NCBI RefSeq assembly: GCF_001748365.1
Contig: NZ_BDHH01000017.1
Location: 1 to 57,786 of the forward strand
Length of the DNA: 57,786 bases
DNA from: Fusibacter sp. 3D3
Lineage (GTDB): Bacteria > Bacillota > Clostridia > Peptostreptococcales > Acidaminobacteraceae
Direction of reading: 5' to 3'
The notes under the pieces were generated by a model, which ran no database searches, was not told the DNA's origin, and saw nothing but the letters and a program-made list of their open reading frames with translations. Within the stretch, counting starts at the first letter, position 1; each line of letters begins with the position of its first letter. Both the position numbers and the translations under genes were made by a program. Shown here one piece after another: positions 36,995 to 46,027 of the stretch.

Positions 36995-38706
36995 AAAAAT
37001 TTACATCTGTTTTTTTAGTAATGGTAATGCTATTGACGACGCTTTTAAGTGGTTGCGGATCCGATAGTAAAGCGAATGAAGCTCCAAAAGTCGTCGCTGG
37101 GGAAAGTGTGGCTGAAAGTACAACTCAAAATACGCCAGCTGCGGCACCAACTTCTATACCACAAGGGGGAACGGTTAAAATTGCTTATTGGAACGCGCCT
37201 TCTGGTGTTTTTGCACCAGGATTGACATCGGATTCATATGATTTTTATGTGTATTCACTGATGTTTGAAGGGCTAATGCGACTCAATCCGAGCTTGGAAT
37301 TAGAACCTGTTTTAGCAGAGTCTTATACCATTTCAGAGGACAATCAAACATTGACTTTTAAATTAAGAGAAGATGTTAAATGGCATGATGGCGTTGATTT
37401 CACAGCGGAGGATGTCAAATTTACGCTTGAATTTTTAGGGCATCCAGATTATCCAGGAACTTCTGGTTCTCATATTGCTTGGATTGTTGGTGCAGATGCT
37501 TATAAAAAGGGCGAGGTCGATCACATATCGGGCATTAATGTCATTGATCCATACACGATTAGTTTGACAATGACAGAGGTATTTGGTGCATCACTTCAAA
37601 AATTTGGAACGACTAACATGTTGGCTAAACACATTTGGGAGAATGTAGAGGTGAAAAAAGCGCTTGAAGCAACAGAGCTTTTAAGAAATCCTGTAGGTAC
37701 AGGGCCTTTTAAAATGAAAACTTTTGTACCAGATCAATATGTGGAATTGGCGGCAAATGAGACGTATTGGAACCATAAACCCAATTTGGATAGTATTATT
37801 ATTCAGGTGACAAATCAAGAAACGGCTCAAGCGCAAATGCTCAATGGTGAGATCGATATGATGATGATTTCACAAATGAATCCAGATGATTTGTCGCTTT
37901 ATGAAGAAAGTGGCGTAGTCGTTCAGATGGTACCAATGAACAGCAACCAGTTTATGGGCATCAACAATTCGATAGATATCTTTAAAGACAAAAAAGTGCG
38001 ACAAGCACTTGCGTATGCGATTGATCGACAAAGTATGGTAGACGGCATCTTAAATGGTTATGGCATGGTGGCTGCAGGCCCTTATAGAGAAGATTTCTGG
38101 GCATATCCAGAGAATATAAATCTATATGAGCTCGATCAGCAAAAAGCCATTTCACTTCTTGAAGAATCCGGATTCAAATACGACAAAGCGTCAAATGTAA
38201 TGAGCTATAATGACAAACCTGTTAAATGGGTTTTAAAATATCCAACTGGGAATAAAGCAAGAGAACAAGCGGCTGTGATCATTCAGCAAAATTTAAAAGA
38301 CATTGGTATCACTATTGACCTTCAAATTATGGAGTTCAGCACGCTTTATGAAATGGTTAAACAAGGTGATTATGAGCTCTATCTAATGGCAGAAGGTGCA
38401 AGTACTGGCGATCCAGATGTTATTAGATTCTATCACTCAAAAGAAATACCTCCAAATGGGCTCAATATACGTCAATATTCAAATGCTGAGGTAGATCAGC
38501 TCCTTGAAGAAGGTCAAAAGCTCATGGAAGTAGAAGATCGTAAACCTGTTTATCAAAAGGCAGCTCAGATCATCAATGAAGATTTACCGATGGTTTATCT
38601 CTTCTTCTGGTATGAAGGCAGAGCGATTAATGGCAAATTAATGGGCGTCAATTGTTTCCCAGGCAACAATTATTATGGTATTGAAGACTGGTATCTGGAA
38701 CAATAA
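36991..38706 (+). CDS. Peptide ABC transporter substrate-binding lipoprotein (second of two)
   Basis: A 571-residue SBP family 5 protein: lipobox LLSGC (Cys22), a linker, then a domain closely similar to the protein at 31373 (LTFKLREDVKWHDGVDFTAEDV, NPVGTGPFKMKTF). Two binding proteins in one operon suggest that one channel is fed by two ligand specificities after gene duplication. ATG 36991 overlaps the ATPase stop by four bases behind AGGAGGGG. Confidence 0.92.
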   Translation: MKKFTSVFLVMVMLLTTLLSGCGSDSKANEAPKVVAGESVAESTTQNTPAAAPTSIPQGGTVKIAYWNAPSGVFAPGLTSDSYDFYVYSLMFEGLMRLNPSLELEPVLAESYTISEDNQTLTFKLREDVKWHDGVDFTAEDVKFTLEFLGHPDYPGTSGSHIAWIVGADAYKKGEVDHISGINVIDPYTISLTMTEVFGASLQKFGTTNMLAKHIWENVEVKKALEATELLRNPVGTGPFKMKTFVPDQYVELAANETYWNHKPNLDSIIIQVTNQETAQAQMLNGEIDMMMISQMNPDDLSLYEESGVVVQMVPMNSNQFMGINNSIDIFKDKKVRQALAYAIDRQSMVDGILNGYGMVAAGPYREDFWAYPENINLYELDQQKAISLLEESGFKYDKASNVMSYNDKPVKWVLKYPTGNKAREQAAVIIQQNLKDIGITIDLQIMEFSTLYEMVKQGDYELYLMAEGASTGDPDVIRFYHSKEIPPNGLNIRQYSNAEVDQLLEEGQKLMEVEDRKPVYQKAAQIINEDLPMVYLFFWYEGRAINGKLMGVNCFPGNNYYGIEDWYLEQ

Positions 38707-38729
38707 TAGTGGTTTTTAATACTCGAACT

Positions 38730-38750
38730 ATGGTTAGAGTGTCAAAAGGT
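38730..38750 (+). repeat. Single arm of the 2813-2932 inverted repeat
   Basis: ATGGTTAGAGTGTCAAAAGG matches the outer arm at 2811-2830 with one substitution. Only one arm is present, so this may be a solo end or a remnant. It lies just before the amidohydrolase, and its 3' end supplies part of the AAAGGTGAGG ribosome site. Confidence 0.5.
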
Positions 38751-38764
38751 GAGGCGTAGACCGA

Positions 38765-39925
38765 ATGATAATTATAAAAAATGGTAAAGTTCTAACGATG
38801 GCAGGGCAATCCTATGATTGCGCCTGCGTGGCCATAGATCAAGGCAAAATAATAGCCCTTAAAGAGTGGATTGAACCCAGTGCTGAGGATGAGGTCATTG
38901 ATGCTATGGGGATGATCGTCATGCCAGGACTAATCGATGCACACTGTCATCTGGGCATGTTTGAAGATGGTATTGGGTTTGAAGGGGCGGATGGTAACGA
39001 AGCCACTCAAGCCATAACGCCACAACTACGTGCGATAGATGGGATAAATCCACTTGATAAGTCTTTCAGAGAAGCTTATGAGGCAGGTGTTACAACCGTT
39101 ATGACAGGACCAGGAAGTGTGAATGTCATCGGGGGACAGTTTGCAGTGATTAAGACTTATGGTAAGCGGATTGATCACATGATTTTAAAGAGTCCAGCCG
39201 CATTAAAAATCTCATTTGGAGAAAATCCTAAAAAGGGACATGGTGAAAAGGGGAGAATGCCTGTTACACGTATGGGCATTGCCGCGTTGCTGAGGGAAAC
39301 CTTGACAAAGGCTGTGGATTACCGAGCAAAGCAACAAGCAGCGATGCAGGATGGCAAGCACTTTGATACGGATTTGGGCATGGAAGCGATCATGCCAGTT
39401 TTAAAGGGTGAAATTCCGCTTAAGGCACATGTGCATAGAGCAGATGATATGTTCACCGCACTTAGAATTGCCAAAGAGTTTGATTTGAAAATCACCTTAG
39501 ATCATGTTACCGAGGGACATCTGGTTGTGGATGAATTGGCTGGTGAAAATGTGCCCTTAATTGTGGGTCCAAGTTTTGGCGGTCGTGGTAAATTTGAAAT
39601 TAAAGAAAAAACATTTGAAACACCGGGAGTGCTTTCAAATGCAGGTTTTAAAGTCGCCATCGTCACGGATCATCCTGTAATTCCGCTCTATAATCTCATC
39701 AATTGTGCTGCATTTGCAATCAGAAGTGGCATGGATGAAGACGCAGCCTTAAAGGCGATTACGATTACACCTGCTGAAATTATGGGCGTATCTGATAGAG
39801 TCGGAAGCTTGGAGGTCGGTAAAGATGCCGATATTGTAATCTTTGACGGTCCTGTATTTGATATTATGACAAAGACTCAATATGTTTTGATCGATGGCAA
39901 GATCATCTATAGACGGAGGCCGTAA
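38765..39925 (+). CDS. Amidohydrolase (imidazolonepropionase-like)
   Basis: A 386-residue metal-dependent hydrolase of the amidohydrolase superfamily (COG1228-like). Metal motifs: DAHCHLG (residues 58-64), KAHVHRAD, LDHVTEGH, and VTDHPV near residue 300; the C-terminal end returns to the small beta sandwich. Such enzymes open cyclic amides or cut N-acyl bonds. The exact substrate is unknown. Position after the peptide importer suggests it acts on an imported cyclic or modified amino-acid derivative. Confidence 0.88.
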   Translation: MIIIKNGKVLTMAGQSYDCACVAIDQGKIIALKEWIEPSAEDEVIDAMGMIVMPGLIDAHCHLGMFEDGIGFEGADGNEATQAITPQLRAIDGINPLDKSFREAYEAGVTTVMTGPGSVNVIGGQFAVIKTYGKRIDHMILKSPAALKISFGENPKKGHGEKGRMPVTRMGIAALLRETLTKAVDYRAKQQAAMQDGKHFDTDLGMEAIMPVLKGEIPLKAHVHRADDMFTALRIAKEFDLKITLDHVTEGHLVVDELAGENVPLIVGPSFGGRGKFEIKEKTFETPGVLSNAGFKVAIVTDHPVIPLYNLINCAAFAIRSGMDEDAALKAITITPAEIMGVSDRVGSLEVGKDADIVIFDGPVFDIMTKTQYVLIDGKIIYRRRP

Positions 39926-39926
39926 A

Positions 39927-40175
39927 ATGACAGTAAGTTACATCCCAAACGGGGTTTGTTCCAAAAAAATAGAATTTGAACTCGAAGGTAATATTGTCAA
40001 AAATATTGAATTTATAAGCGGATGTCAAGGGAATCTAAAGGCCATATGTCTTTTAGTAGATGGATATTCAGCACAAGATATTATCTTCAAATTCAAAGGC
40101 ATACAGTGCAAGTCTAGGGGTACTTCGTGTCCAGATCAACTGGCAAAAGCGCTTGAACTAGAACTCAATAGCTAA
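39927..40175 (+). CDS. TSCPD domain protein
   Basis: An 82-residue protein consisting of one TSCPD domain (the motif GTSCPDQLAKAL at about residues 66-77), like the C-terminal metal-binding tail of class II ribonucleotide reductases and the TIGR03905 small proteins. Its four cysteines could bind a metal. Role unknown. Start ATG 39927 follows GGAGG and comes directly after the amidohydrolase stop; the frame opens earlier at 39894 within that gene. Confidence 0.85.
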   Translation: MTVSYIPNGVCSKKIEFELEGNIVKNIEFISGCQGNLKAICLLVDGYSAQDIIFKFKGIQCKSRGTSCPDQLAKALELELNS

Positions 40176-40203
40176 CAACGTTTCTTTTTAATAAATCCCC
40201 CAT

Positions 40204-40245
40204 AAACCCCTCAGATGTGGCTTAACATCTGAGGGGTTTGTATGT
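40204..40245. terminator. Terminator between convergent operons
   Basis: AAACCCCTCAGATGT pairs perfectly with ACATCTGAGGGGTTT around a six-base loop. The T-run is short, so termination may rely on both strands' A/T flanks. Confidence 0.7.
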
Positions 40246-40253
40246 TAATGAGC

Positions 40254-41921
40254 CTACATATTCAAAACATAAAACCATCTATTACTTTCCATATTAGCAT
40301 CATCATAAGATTTAAACGCGGGTTTAAAAGTCTTTTCCAGTTGACGGGCAAGTGCGCCTGCTTGATCTAAATAATCCGAGTAGATAGCGCCACTCACATC
40401 AGAAGCAGTTTCCGGCCATGCTTGGTCTTTGTTTTCCAAAGCAGCCAAAATTCCAAAATGAGAGATAGTATTCTCCATGTCAAAAGCTATAGGTGTCCAT
40501 GCACCTGATTTGTAATCCAATTGATAGTCCTGTAAAAAGAGATAACCAAAATCAGCGATAAAATTGATCGCATCTATGATGAATTTAACTTGCTCTGAAG
40601 ACATGGCGTAATGAAAGTTGACACGAACCCATCCTGGTTTAAGTGAATGTGTACCCATACGGATAAAATTTCTATAGTTTTCTGAAGTGTCTTTATCGAT
40701 GCCAAGAAGAGCGTGACCGTAGGGACCTGCACAGGCGCAACCCGCTCGAGATTGGATGCCGAACAAGTCGTTGAGCAGACGTGCCACAAACCGATGATGC
40801 AAGTAGCCACCGTTGTATTTGATATTAAAAGATAAAATACTGATACGCTTATTGGGATCCAGTGGTCCTAGTATTTCGATATTTGAATTCTCAGAAAGAT
40901 GCCCCATGACAATGGCAATATACTGTCGCTCTATGGTTTCGATTTTTTCTATGCCGATCTCATCTTTAAGCTCTAATGCGAGGCAAGTCTTTAAAATTTG
41001 GAGTATGCCAGGCGTGCCCGCTTTTTCGCGTGCTTCTGGATCAGCGGTGAAATCATAGCCAAATGAACTGACATAATCCACGGTACCACCACCAGCTATG
41101 GTAGGGGACGTGCTGCAATCGTATATTTTTTTATGAATGACAAGTAAGCCACTCGAACCAGGGCCTCCTAAGAACTTGTGCGGAGAGAGATAAATGGCAT
41201 CAAAATAAGAAGTCGCATCATGGTTCATGTCAATAGCCACATAAGGGCCACTTGCGGCGAAATCAAAACAAGCAAGTGCCGCGTTAGCGTGAAGGATATC
41301 AGCGATTTCATATAGGGGCGATCGGACGCCGCTGACATTTGAAGCGGCAGAAAATGACCCGATTTTCAATCGGTTTTCGTATTGAGGGCGTGCAAGTTTA
41401 TCCTTAAGATCATCAAGATCTATGCCACCTTGAGCATTAAGCGCTATGTGAACCACTTCAGCGATGCTTTCTCGCCAAATGAGGTCATTGGAGTGATGTT
41501 CGTAGGGGCCGATAAAGACCACGGGAACTTGTTTTAAATGGTCTTCAAGAGGACCCTTTAAAAAATGATTTAACGTTGGTGGCACATATAGGCCTAGAAT
41601 TTCACATAGCTTTTGAATGGCACCTGTTGAGCCTGTACCCACGGGCATAACATAATGATCATCCGTTGCATTGAGAAGCGCTTTAATGCGCTTTTCAGCT
41701 TGATGAATATAAGTCGTCATAGCTTTTCCAGTATAGCTGTCCTCTGTATGCGAGTTTGCATAGGACTCTTGTAAGGCTAAGAGATATTTTTCGATAAATT
41801 GAACAGTTCTCCCAGAAGCGGTATAATCGGCATAAGTGATGAGCCGTTTGCCATAGGGGGTTTGAATCTCCTTATGATTTCCGATGATTTCGTTTCGCAA
41901 CGCATGGACAGTCAATTTCAT
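40254..41921 (-). CDS. Cysteine-desulfurase-like PLP enzyme (aminotransferase class V)
   Basis: A 555-residue enzyme, longer than SufS/NifS (about 400), with an extra C-terminal region of about 110 residues. PLP Lys249 lies in SPHKFLGGPGSSG. The loop SRAGCACAGP (391-400) matches the SufS RAGxxCAxP loop, placing Cys397 at the catalytic persulfide position. Families with this layout include cysteine desulfurases and related lyases. It is the third gene of the operon after the permease and the ATC-hydrolase-family gene (98-bp gap). In that context, removing sulfur from cysteine or a cysteine derivative is plausible. Strong AAGGAGG start. Confidence 0.85.
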   Translation of the reverse strand: MKLTVHALRNEIIGNHKEIQTPYGKRLITYADYTASGRTVQFIEKYLLALQESYANSHTEDSYTGKAMTTYIHQAEKRIKALLNATDDHYVMPVGTGSTGAIQKLCEILGLYVPPTLNHFLKGPLEDHLKQVPVVFIGPYEHHSNDLIWRESIAEVVHIALNAQGGIDLDDLKDKLARPQYENRLKIGSFSAASNVSGVRSPLYEIADILHANAALACFDFAASGPYVAIDMNHDATSYFDAIYLSPHKFLGGPGSSGLLVIHKKIYDCSTSPTIAGGGTVDYVSSFGYDFTADPEAREKAGTPGILQILKTCLALELKDEIGIEKIETIERQYIAIVMGHLSENSNIEILGPLDPNKRISILSFNIKYNGGYLHHRFVARLLNDLFGIQSRAGCACAGPYGHALLGIDKDTSENYRNFIRMGTHSLKPGWVRVNFHYAMSSEQVKFIIDAINFIADFGYLFLQDYQLDYKSGAWTPIAFDMENTISHFGILAALENKDQAWPETASDVSGAIYSDYLDQAGALARQLEKTFKPAFKSYDDANMESNRWFYVLNM

Positions 41922-42019
41922 TTGTGGACCTCCTTATTAAAATTTTGGCGCCAAATGGAATGCCCATCTGACGCCAGAATGAATGATATAGGTTAATGAT
42001 TATGGGGTTAAGTTACGGT

Positions 42020-42523
42020 TTATTTTATTCTGTAAAAATTGACTTCACATTTGTCATACCCTTGAGCGATTGTCTTGCCAAGCTCAAAATCAAATTGATC
42101 GAACTTGCTTTCGATCCCTCTGTCTCCGCACATTGCGATGTCACAAAGTTTATCTAAAAATTCACCCTCGATCCCGACAGATTGCCATGCCGTCACAAGT
42201 GGACAGTGGCCATATTCTAACTTGAGTACTTCTTCCGTGATCTCTTTAACTTCAATTTCAAAGATGTTGCGGATGTCTTCAGTGAAGAATGTGTTTCCAA
42301 AATCCACGAGACTATCCTTATCGGTCATGCGATCTTTGATGCCATCGCCATGAATTTTTCCTGTGTTAAAGACAGCGTTTCTACCGATGGTTTCCCAATC
42401 TAGGCCTTTTTCTTTAGCTTCTTTTAAGATTAATCCCATCCATAACCCTCTATGGATGATGGCACCCCTGATTTTATTGATCTCTGCGTTAGATGTGTTT
42501 TTAGGTTGATTTAATGTGCTCAT
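42020..42523 (-). CDS. L-2-amino-thiazoline-4-carboxylate hydrolase family protein
   Basis: A 167-residue protein that I assign to the ATC hydrolase family (PF14196) from its overall pattern: IRGAIIHRGLWMGLILKEA near the start, LEYGHCPLVTAWQSVG in the middle, CDIAMCGDRGI and a C-terminal FELGKTIAQGYDKCE. The founding enzyme of Pseudomonas opens the thiazoline ring of L-ATC to give N-carbamoyl-L-cysteine. Many anaerobe members are untested. It lies 21 bp after the permease gene and before a desulfurase-like gene. A carbamoylase-family enzyme is encoded 7 kb away (49511). GAGGAGG start site. Confidence 0.82.
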   Translation of the reverse strand: MSTLNQPKNTSNAEINKIRGAIIHRGLWMGLILKEAKEKGLDWETIGRNAVFNTGKIHGDGIKDRMTDKDSLVDFGNTFFTEDIRNIFEIEVKEITEEVLKLEYGHCPLVTAWQSVGIEGEFLDKLCDIAMCGDRGIESKFDQFDFELGKTIAQGYDKCEVNFYRIK

Positions 42524-42544
42524 ATTGTATTGCCTCCTCTTTTT

Positions 42545-43873
42545 TTAGAAAAATAAGTTGATAAATAGACCCGCTATGATGACGGAACCCGATGTGGCAC
42601 TGACGAATCCTGAAACTAAAGTTTTAGGTAAAAAGTGTTCGAGCAATAGTTTATATTCTTCATCAGTATCTGAAAGCAGTTTTGCAGACTCATTACTGAG
42701 CACATAACTGGCTGGAAAACCACCTGCAATGGTGCCGAGTCCAATTGCAAATGACATGGCTTTGCTCAGACCTAACTTCTTGCCAAGTGGAATCGTAAAG
42801 ACTGCAATACCAACCGCAGCAAGTGTTATTAAGATCGCAAAATTCACAATAATAGATTTTAAAACTTCAATCGTAACACTGTTAAGACCTGAAAATACAA
42901 ACATCATGATGATCGTGATGAAAAGGCCAAAACTTCTTGAGAGTTCCAGTGGCTTTCTCTCGATGAAGCCGATTTCTGCTGCGAGAACGCCGATGAGTAG
43001 GGCAAAAACGTATTTTGAAACTGCACCGTTTGTAAGTTTTTCGAGGTACGAGGAAATAACCACTAAAACCAGTGTTTTTAAGAGTATGATATAGTCCGTT
43101 TGAAATTCTTTAGGCGTGTCAGGGAAGATTCTGAATTTTGATTTTTTCTCAGTTGCCTTTTCAGGATTCAAGTTGTACTGACTTAAGTCCAGTTCGCCCG
43201 CTCTAAATTTTTTAAGGACACTGCGACCTTCTATCTTTAAACAAGTGTTGATCAGTGGGAACCCGACGAAACCTTGTAAAACATACATCGCCATGGCGAT
43301 TACCACGAGGTATTCATCCCCTTTTACAGCGCCTTGCATGATGATTGCAGAGACTAAACCGCCTGTTAGTGGTGGCGTAGCAGTAGCTGCGATTTGTGTG
43401 CCGACGAATAATTTGCCCACAGTCATGATGGTGATACAAATGCCTGCCATCCCTGCAAGTGTCAAGACAACTGTTTTCCACTGCGCGATGAGCTCATCTT
43501 TATCGAGCATCGTGCCAAGATGTGTGACCATGATCATGACGAAAAGTCCAGGTAATGCAGGACCAACACCTGCGATTGTTAAGATGTCCTTTGGAAATAT
43601 GGTCCAGAATCCAACGATAAAGAGTGCTGCGGTGACAAATATTGAAGGAATCAAGGCCTTCGTTTTAATGGAGATGATTTCTCCGATTGCCAGAGCAACA
43701 AGCATCAGTAAAAAGGCTTCGCCAGAATTAATGGTATATTCTCCTTGCATGCTTTTGTAAATGGTAAAATAGCTGATTAATACGGTTATCCCCAAGATAA
43801 TGCTACCGTACAAAAATACATTTTTTTTGGCTTTAACGACGGGTAGAGCTTTGGTTTTTAATTCGTTTTCCAT
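42545..43873 (-). CDS. Multi-span permease, paralogue of the one at 48009
   Basis: A 442-residue membrane protein with about ten to eleven hydrophobic spans. It shares with the protein at 48009-49199 the blocks GEIISIKTKALIPSIFV, THLGTM, the TPPLTGG motif, GFPL/GYPV and the C-terminal LPKTLVSGFVS. I cannot name the family with certainty; the duplicated, re-entrant-like layout resembles secondary carboxylate or amino-acid transporters. ATG 43873 follows AAGGGGG, and the earlier ATG at 43891 would place that site inside the gene. First gene after the sigma-54 promoter. Confidence 0.82.
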   Translation of the reverse strand: MENELKTKALPVVKAKKNVFLYGSIILGITVLISYFTIYKSMQGEYTINSGEAFLLMLVALAIGEIISIKTKALIPSIFVTAALFIVGFWTIFPKDILTIAGVGPALPGLFVMIMVTHLGTMLDKDELIAQWKTVVLTLAGMAGICITIMTVGKLFVGTQIAATATPPLTGGLVSAIIMQGAVKGDEYLVVIAMAMYVLQGFVGFPLINTCLKIEGRSVLKKFRAGELDLSQYNLNPEKATEKKSKFRIFPDTPKEFQTDYIILLKTLVLVVISSYLEKLTNGAVSKYVFALLIGVLAAEIGFIERKPLELSRSFGLFITIIMMFVFSGLNSVTIEVLKSIIVNFAILITLAAVGIAVFTIPLGKKLGLSKAMSFAIGLGTIAGGFPASYVLSNESAKLLSDTDEEYKLLLEHFLPKTLVSGFVSATSGSVIIAGLFINLFF

Positions 43874-43937
43874 GGTGTACCCCCTTTTCATAATATTAAT
43901 GGTCCCCGGTGTTAATTGTGATCACACCTTGTATAAC

Positions 43938-43954
43938 TGCAAAATAGATGCCAA
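43938..43954 (-). promoter_or_regulatory. Sigma-54 (-24/-12) promoter of the permease-ATC hydrolase-desulfurase operon
   Basis: On the minus strand TTGGCATCTATTTTGCA has GG and GC ten bases apart, a close match to TTGGCAC-N5-TTGCA. Transcription would start near 43926, about 50 bases before the permease ATG. Three enhancer palindromes lie about 115-230 bases upstream of that point. Confidence 0.82.
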
Positions 43955-44050
43955 AAGTGACTAGAAGTGCAATAAAAGTCTGAATATACTGAAAATTCAA
44001 CGATTGTTTCAAATGTTGCTTTTTTAAATCAATCATATTAAAAAATATGA

Positions 44051-44165
44051 ATTATCAAAATGATAATTACTTTTTCTAAAACGCTTATCATTTTGATAAT
44101 ATTAGACGCATAAAATCAAATCATTGCGTAAAGGTAAAGGTTACAGGATTTATCATTTTGATAAC
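44051..44165. promoter_or_regulatory. Array of three enhancer palindromes for the sigma-54 activator
   Basis: TTATCA-AAA-TGATAA (44052-44066), TTATCA-TTT-TGATAA (44085-44099) and TTATCA-TTT-TGATAA (44150-44164). Centres are 33 and 65 bases apart, about three and six helical turns, so the sites lie on the same DNA face. They sit between the activator gene and the -24/-12 promoter. Confidence 0.82.
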
Positions 44166-44171
44166 AAAAGC

Positions 44172-44236
44172 GTCTTTTAATCTAAAAAAACCTCTGTTCC
44201 AGTATTTGTGGATAGAGGTTTTTTAGATTAAAGGCG
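44172..44236 (-). terminator. Terminator of the sigma-54 activator gene
   Basis: Arms around CTTTTAATCTAAAAAAACC and its complement (to 44234) form a long hairpin, with T residues within the 3' arm on the minus strand. It separates the activator gene from the enhancer array. Confidence 0.75.
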
Positions 44237-46000
44237 CTATAAATTGTATTTTTTGATTTTTCTATAGAGTGTGGCAATACCTATGCCTAGGACTTTCGCG
44301 ACTTTATTTTTATCTTCTACGCCGTGCCCATAAACTTCTAGAGCCTCAAAGATCAGATTTTTTTCCATTTCATCAAGTGGCATGAGCTTTAATCGAGAAG
44401 GGTCTTCTATTGGATTGACTCGAATGCGCTGTGGGATACTGCTAGGGGTGATATAGGCACTTGTCTCCATGTTGACCGCATATTCGATGACGTTTTCAAG
44501 CTCTCTGACATTGCCTTTCCATGGATTGTGCATTAAAATATCTGCTGCATTTTGATGAAAACCTTTAATATTTTTATGCAGTTTTGTATTGTAATGATTT
44601 AAAAAATAGTTGAGCAAAATTTTTACATCGCCTTTACGTTCTCTTAGAGGCGGAATGTTAATGGGGATTACGCTGAGTCTGTAAAACAAATCTTCTCTAA
44701 AAGAACCTTCGCTGACCATTTGTTCTAGAAATTTGTTAGTGGCAGCGATGACTCTGATATCGAGCTCAATACTTTTGTGACCACCCAGTTTTTCCAAACT
44801 TTTCTCTTGGAGCACTCGAAGCAGTTTGGTCTGTAAATGGATGGGGACATCGCCGATCTCGTCAAGAAATATAGTGCCGCCTTGGGCGAGCTGGAACTTA
44901 CCTAATTTGCCCCCCTTGGTTGCGCCTGTAAAGGAGCCTGCTTCGTATCCGAACAATTCACTTTCGAGCAGGCTCTCGGGAATAGCGGCGCAGTTAAAGG
45001 CGATAAAGGGCTTGTCACGTCTGTTGCTGCTATAATGAATCGCCCGTGCGAACAATTCCTTGCCAGTGCCGCTTTCCCCCAAAATGAGCACTGTGGAGTT
45101 ACTGTTGGCAACCAATTGAGCTCTGTCTTTCACAAGTTTGATCTCGGGACTCTCGCCGATGATGTCTTCGAATAAGGTGGATTGAGTGTTGAGCGAAATC
45201 GTATTAACCACATTGAAAATATCTTCCATTTTTTTAAATATAAATATAGAGCCTGCACTTTTAGTGCCAAGAGGAACTGGTTTTCCAGAGACTAAGGTAT
45301 GATATTCGTGATGCTTATTTGTAATGGAAAGCTCGATGTTATTAAACGGCTTTTTTTGGGTCACAAGTTTTTCAATATATGTTTTAGGCAATATTTCGAA
45401 TATTTTTTTCTGATCCAATTGTTCGGAGTTTAAGGAGAGCATATTGAGGATCACGGCATTTTTATAGATAATAGTACCGTATTCATCCACTGCGATGATG
45501 CCTTCGTCGACAGAGTCAATAATGGCGACCATTTGGTTGATCGCGATTTGCAGTTTACCAGAAGCCTCTTGTTCTAAAGCTTTGCTTACGATTAAATCCG
45601 CCATATGGGTTAAAAATTCAATCAAGTTAACTTGATTTTCAAGGAGTGTTGTTCTATAGTTTTGAGAAATGGCTATGAGGCCGATGGCCCCCAGTGTCAA
45701 ATCCTTGTATTTAATGGGAACACAGATCATAGCTTGCAGATTGCATTTGTCCTTTTCAATGCAGACAATACAGTTTTCATTATCCTCTTTACCGGTAATG
45801 ACGACGGGCTCTCCAGATTTCAGAACCGATCCAATGACATAGGTATCTTTAATATAAAGCACTTCAAGGTCAAAATGTTTTTTGGTATCCCCAATTTTGT
45901 TGAATTCATTATCTGAAATGATAACGTCCATATTTAAAACGCTTCCAATCGCCTCAGATATGTTTTGAACAACATGCCTAATTTCCATGAGTTTAATCAT
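44237..46000 (-). CDS. Sigma-54-dependent transcription activator with GAF and PAS domains
   Basis: A 587-residue enhancer-binding protein. GAF-like domain at about 10-150, containing a Cys cluster NCIVCIEKDKC that could sense redox, metal or a thiol; PAS at about 155-260; AAA+ at about 275-510 with GESGTGKELFARA, the sigma-54 loop as GSFTGA, and FLDEIGDVP; FIS-type helix-turn-helix at 545-587 (NKVAKVLGIGIATLYRKI). It lies directly upstream of the enhancer array and sigma-54 promoter of the permease operon, so that operon is its likely target. The arrangement recalls CdsR-type regulators of cysteine breakdown. Start follows AAAGGAG. Confidence 0.9.
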   Translation of the reverse strand: MIKLMEIRHVVQNISEAIGSVLNMDVIISDNEFNKIGDTKKHFDLEVLYIKDTYVIGSVLKSGEPVVITGKEDNENCIVCIEKDKCNLQAMICVPIKYKDLTLGAIGLIAISQNYRTTLLENQVNLIEFLTHMADLIVSKALEQEASGKLQIAINQMVAIIDSVDEGIIAVDEYGTIIYKNAVILNMLSLNSEQLDQKKIFEILPKTYIEKLVTQKKPFNNIELSITNKHHEYHTLVSGKPVPLGTKSAGSIFIFKKMEDIFNVVNTISLNTQSTLFEDIIGESPEIKLVKDRAQLVANSNSTVLILGESGTGKELFARAIHYSSNRRDKPFIAFNCAAIPESLLESELFGYEAGSFTGATKGGKLGKFQLAQGGTIFLDEIGDVPIHLQTKLLRVLQEKSLEKLGGHKSIELDIRVIAATNKFLEQMVSEGSFREDLFYRLSVIPINIPPLRERKGDVKILLNYFLNHYNTKLHKNIKGFHQNAADILMHNPWKGNVRELENVIEYAVNMETSAYITPSSIPQRIRVNPIEDPSRLKLMPLDEMEKNLIFEALEVYGHGVEDKNKVAKVLGIGIATLYRKIKKYNL

Positions 46001-46027
46001 ATTCAGCTCCTTTAATGTATTCTTGAT

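Noticed and set aside
43245-43760. Plus-strand ORF of 171 codons
   Set aside because: It is antisense to the permease gene, composed of the low-complexity shadow of membrane spans, without a ribosome site.
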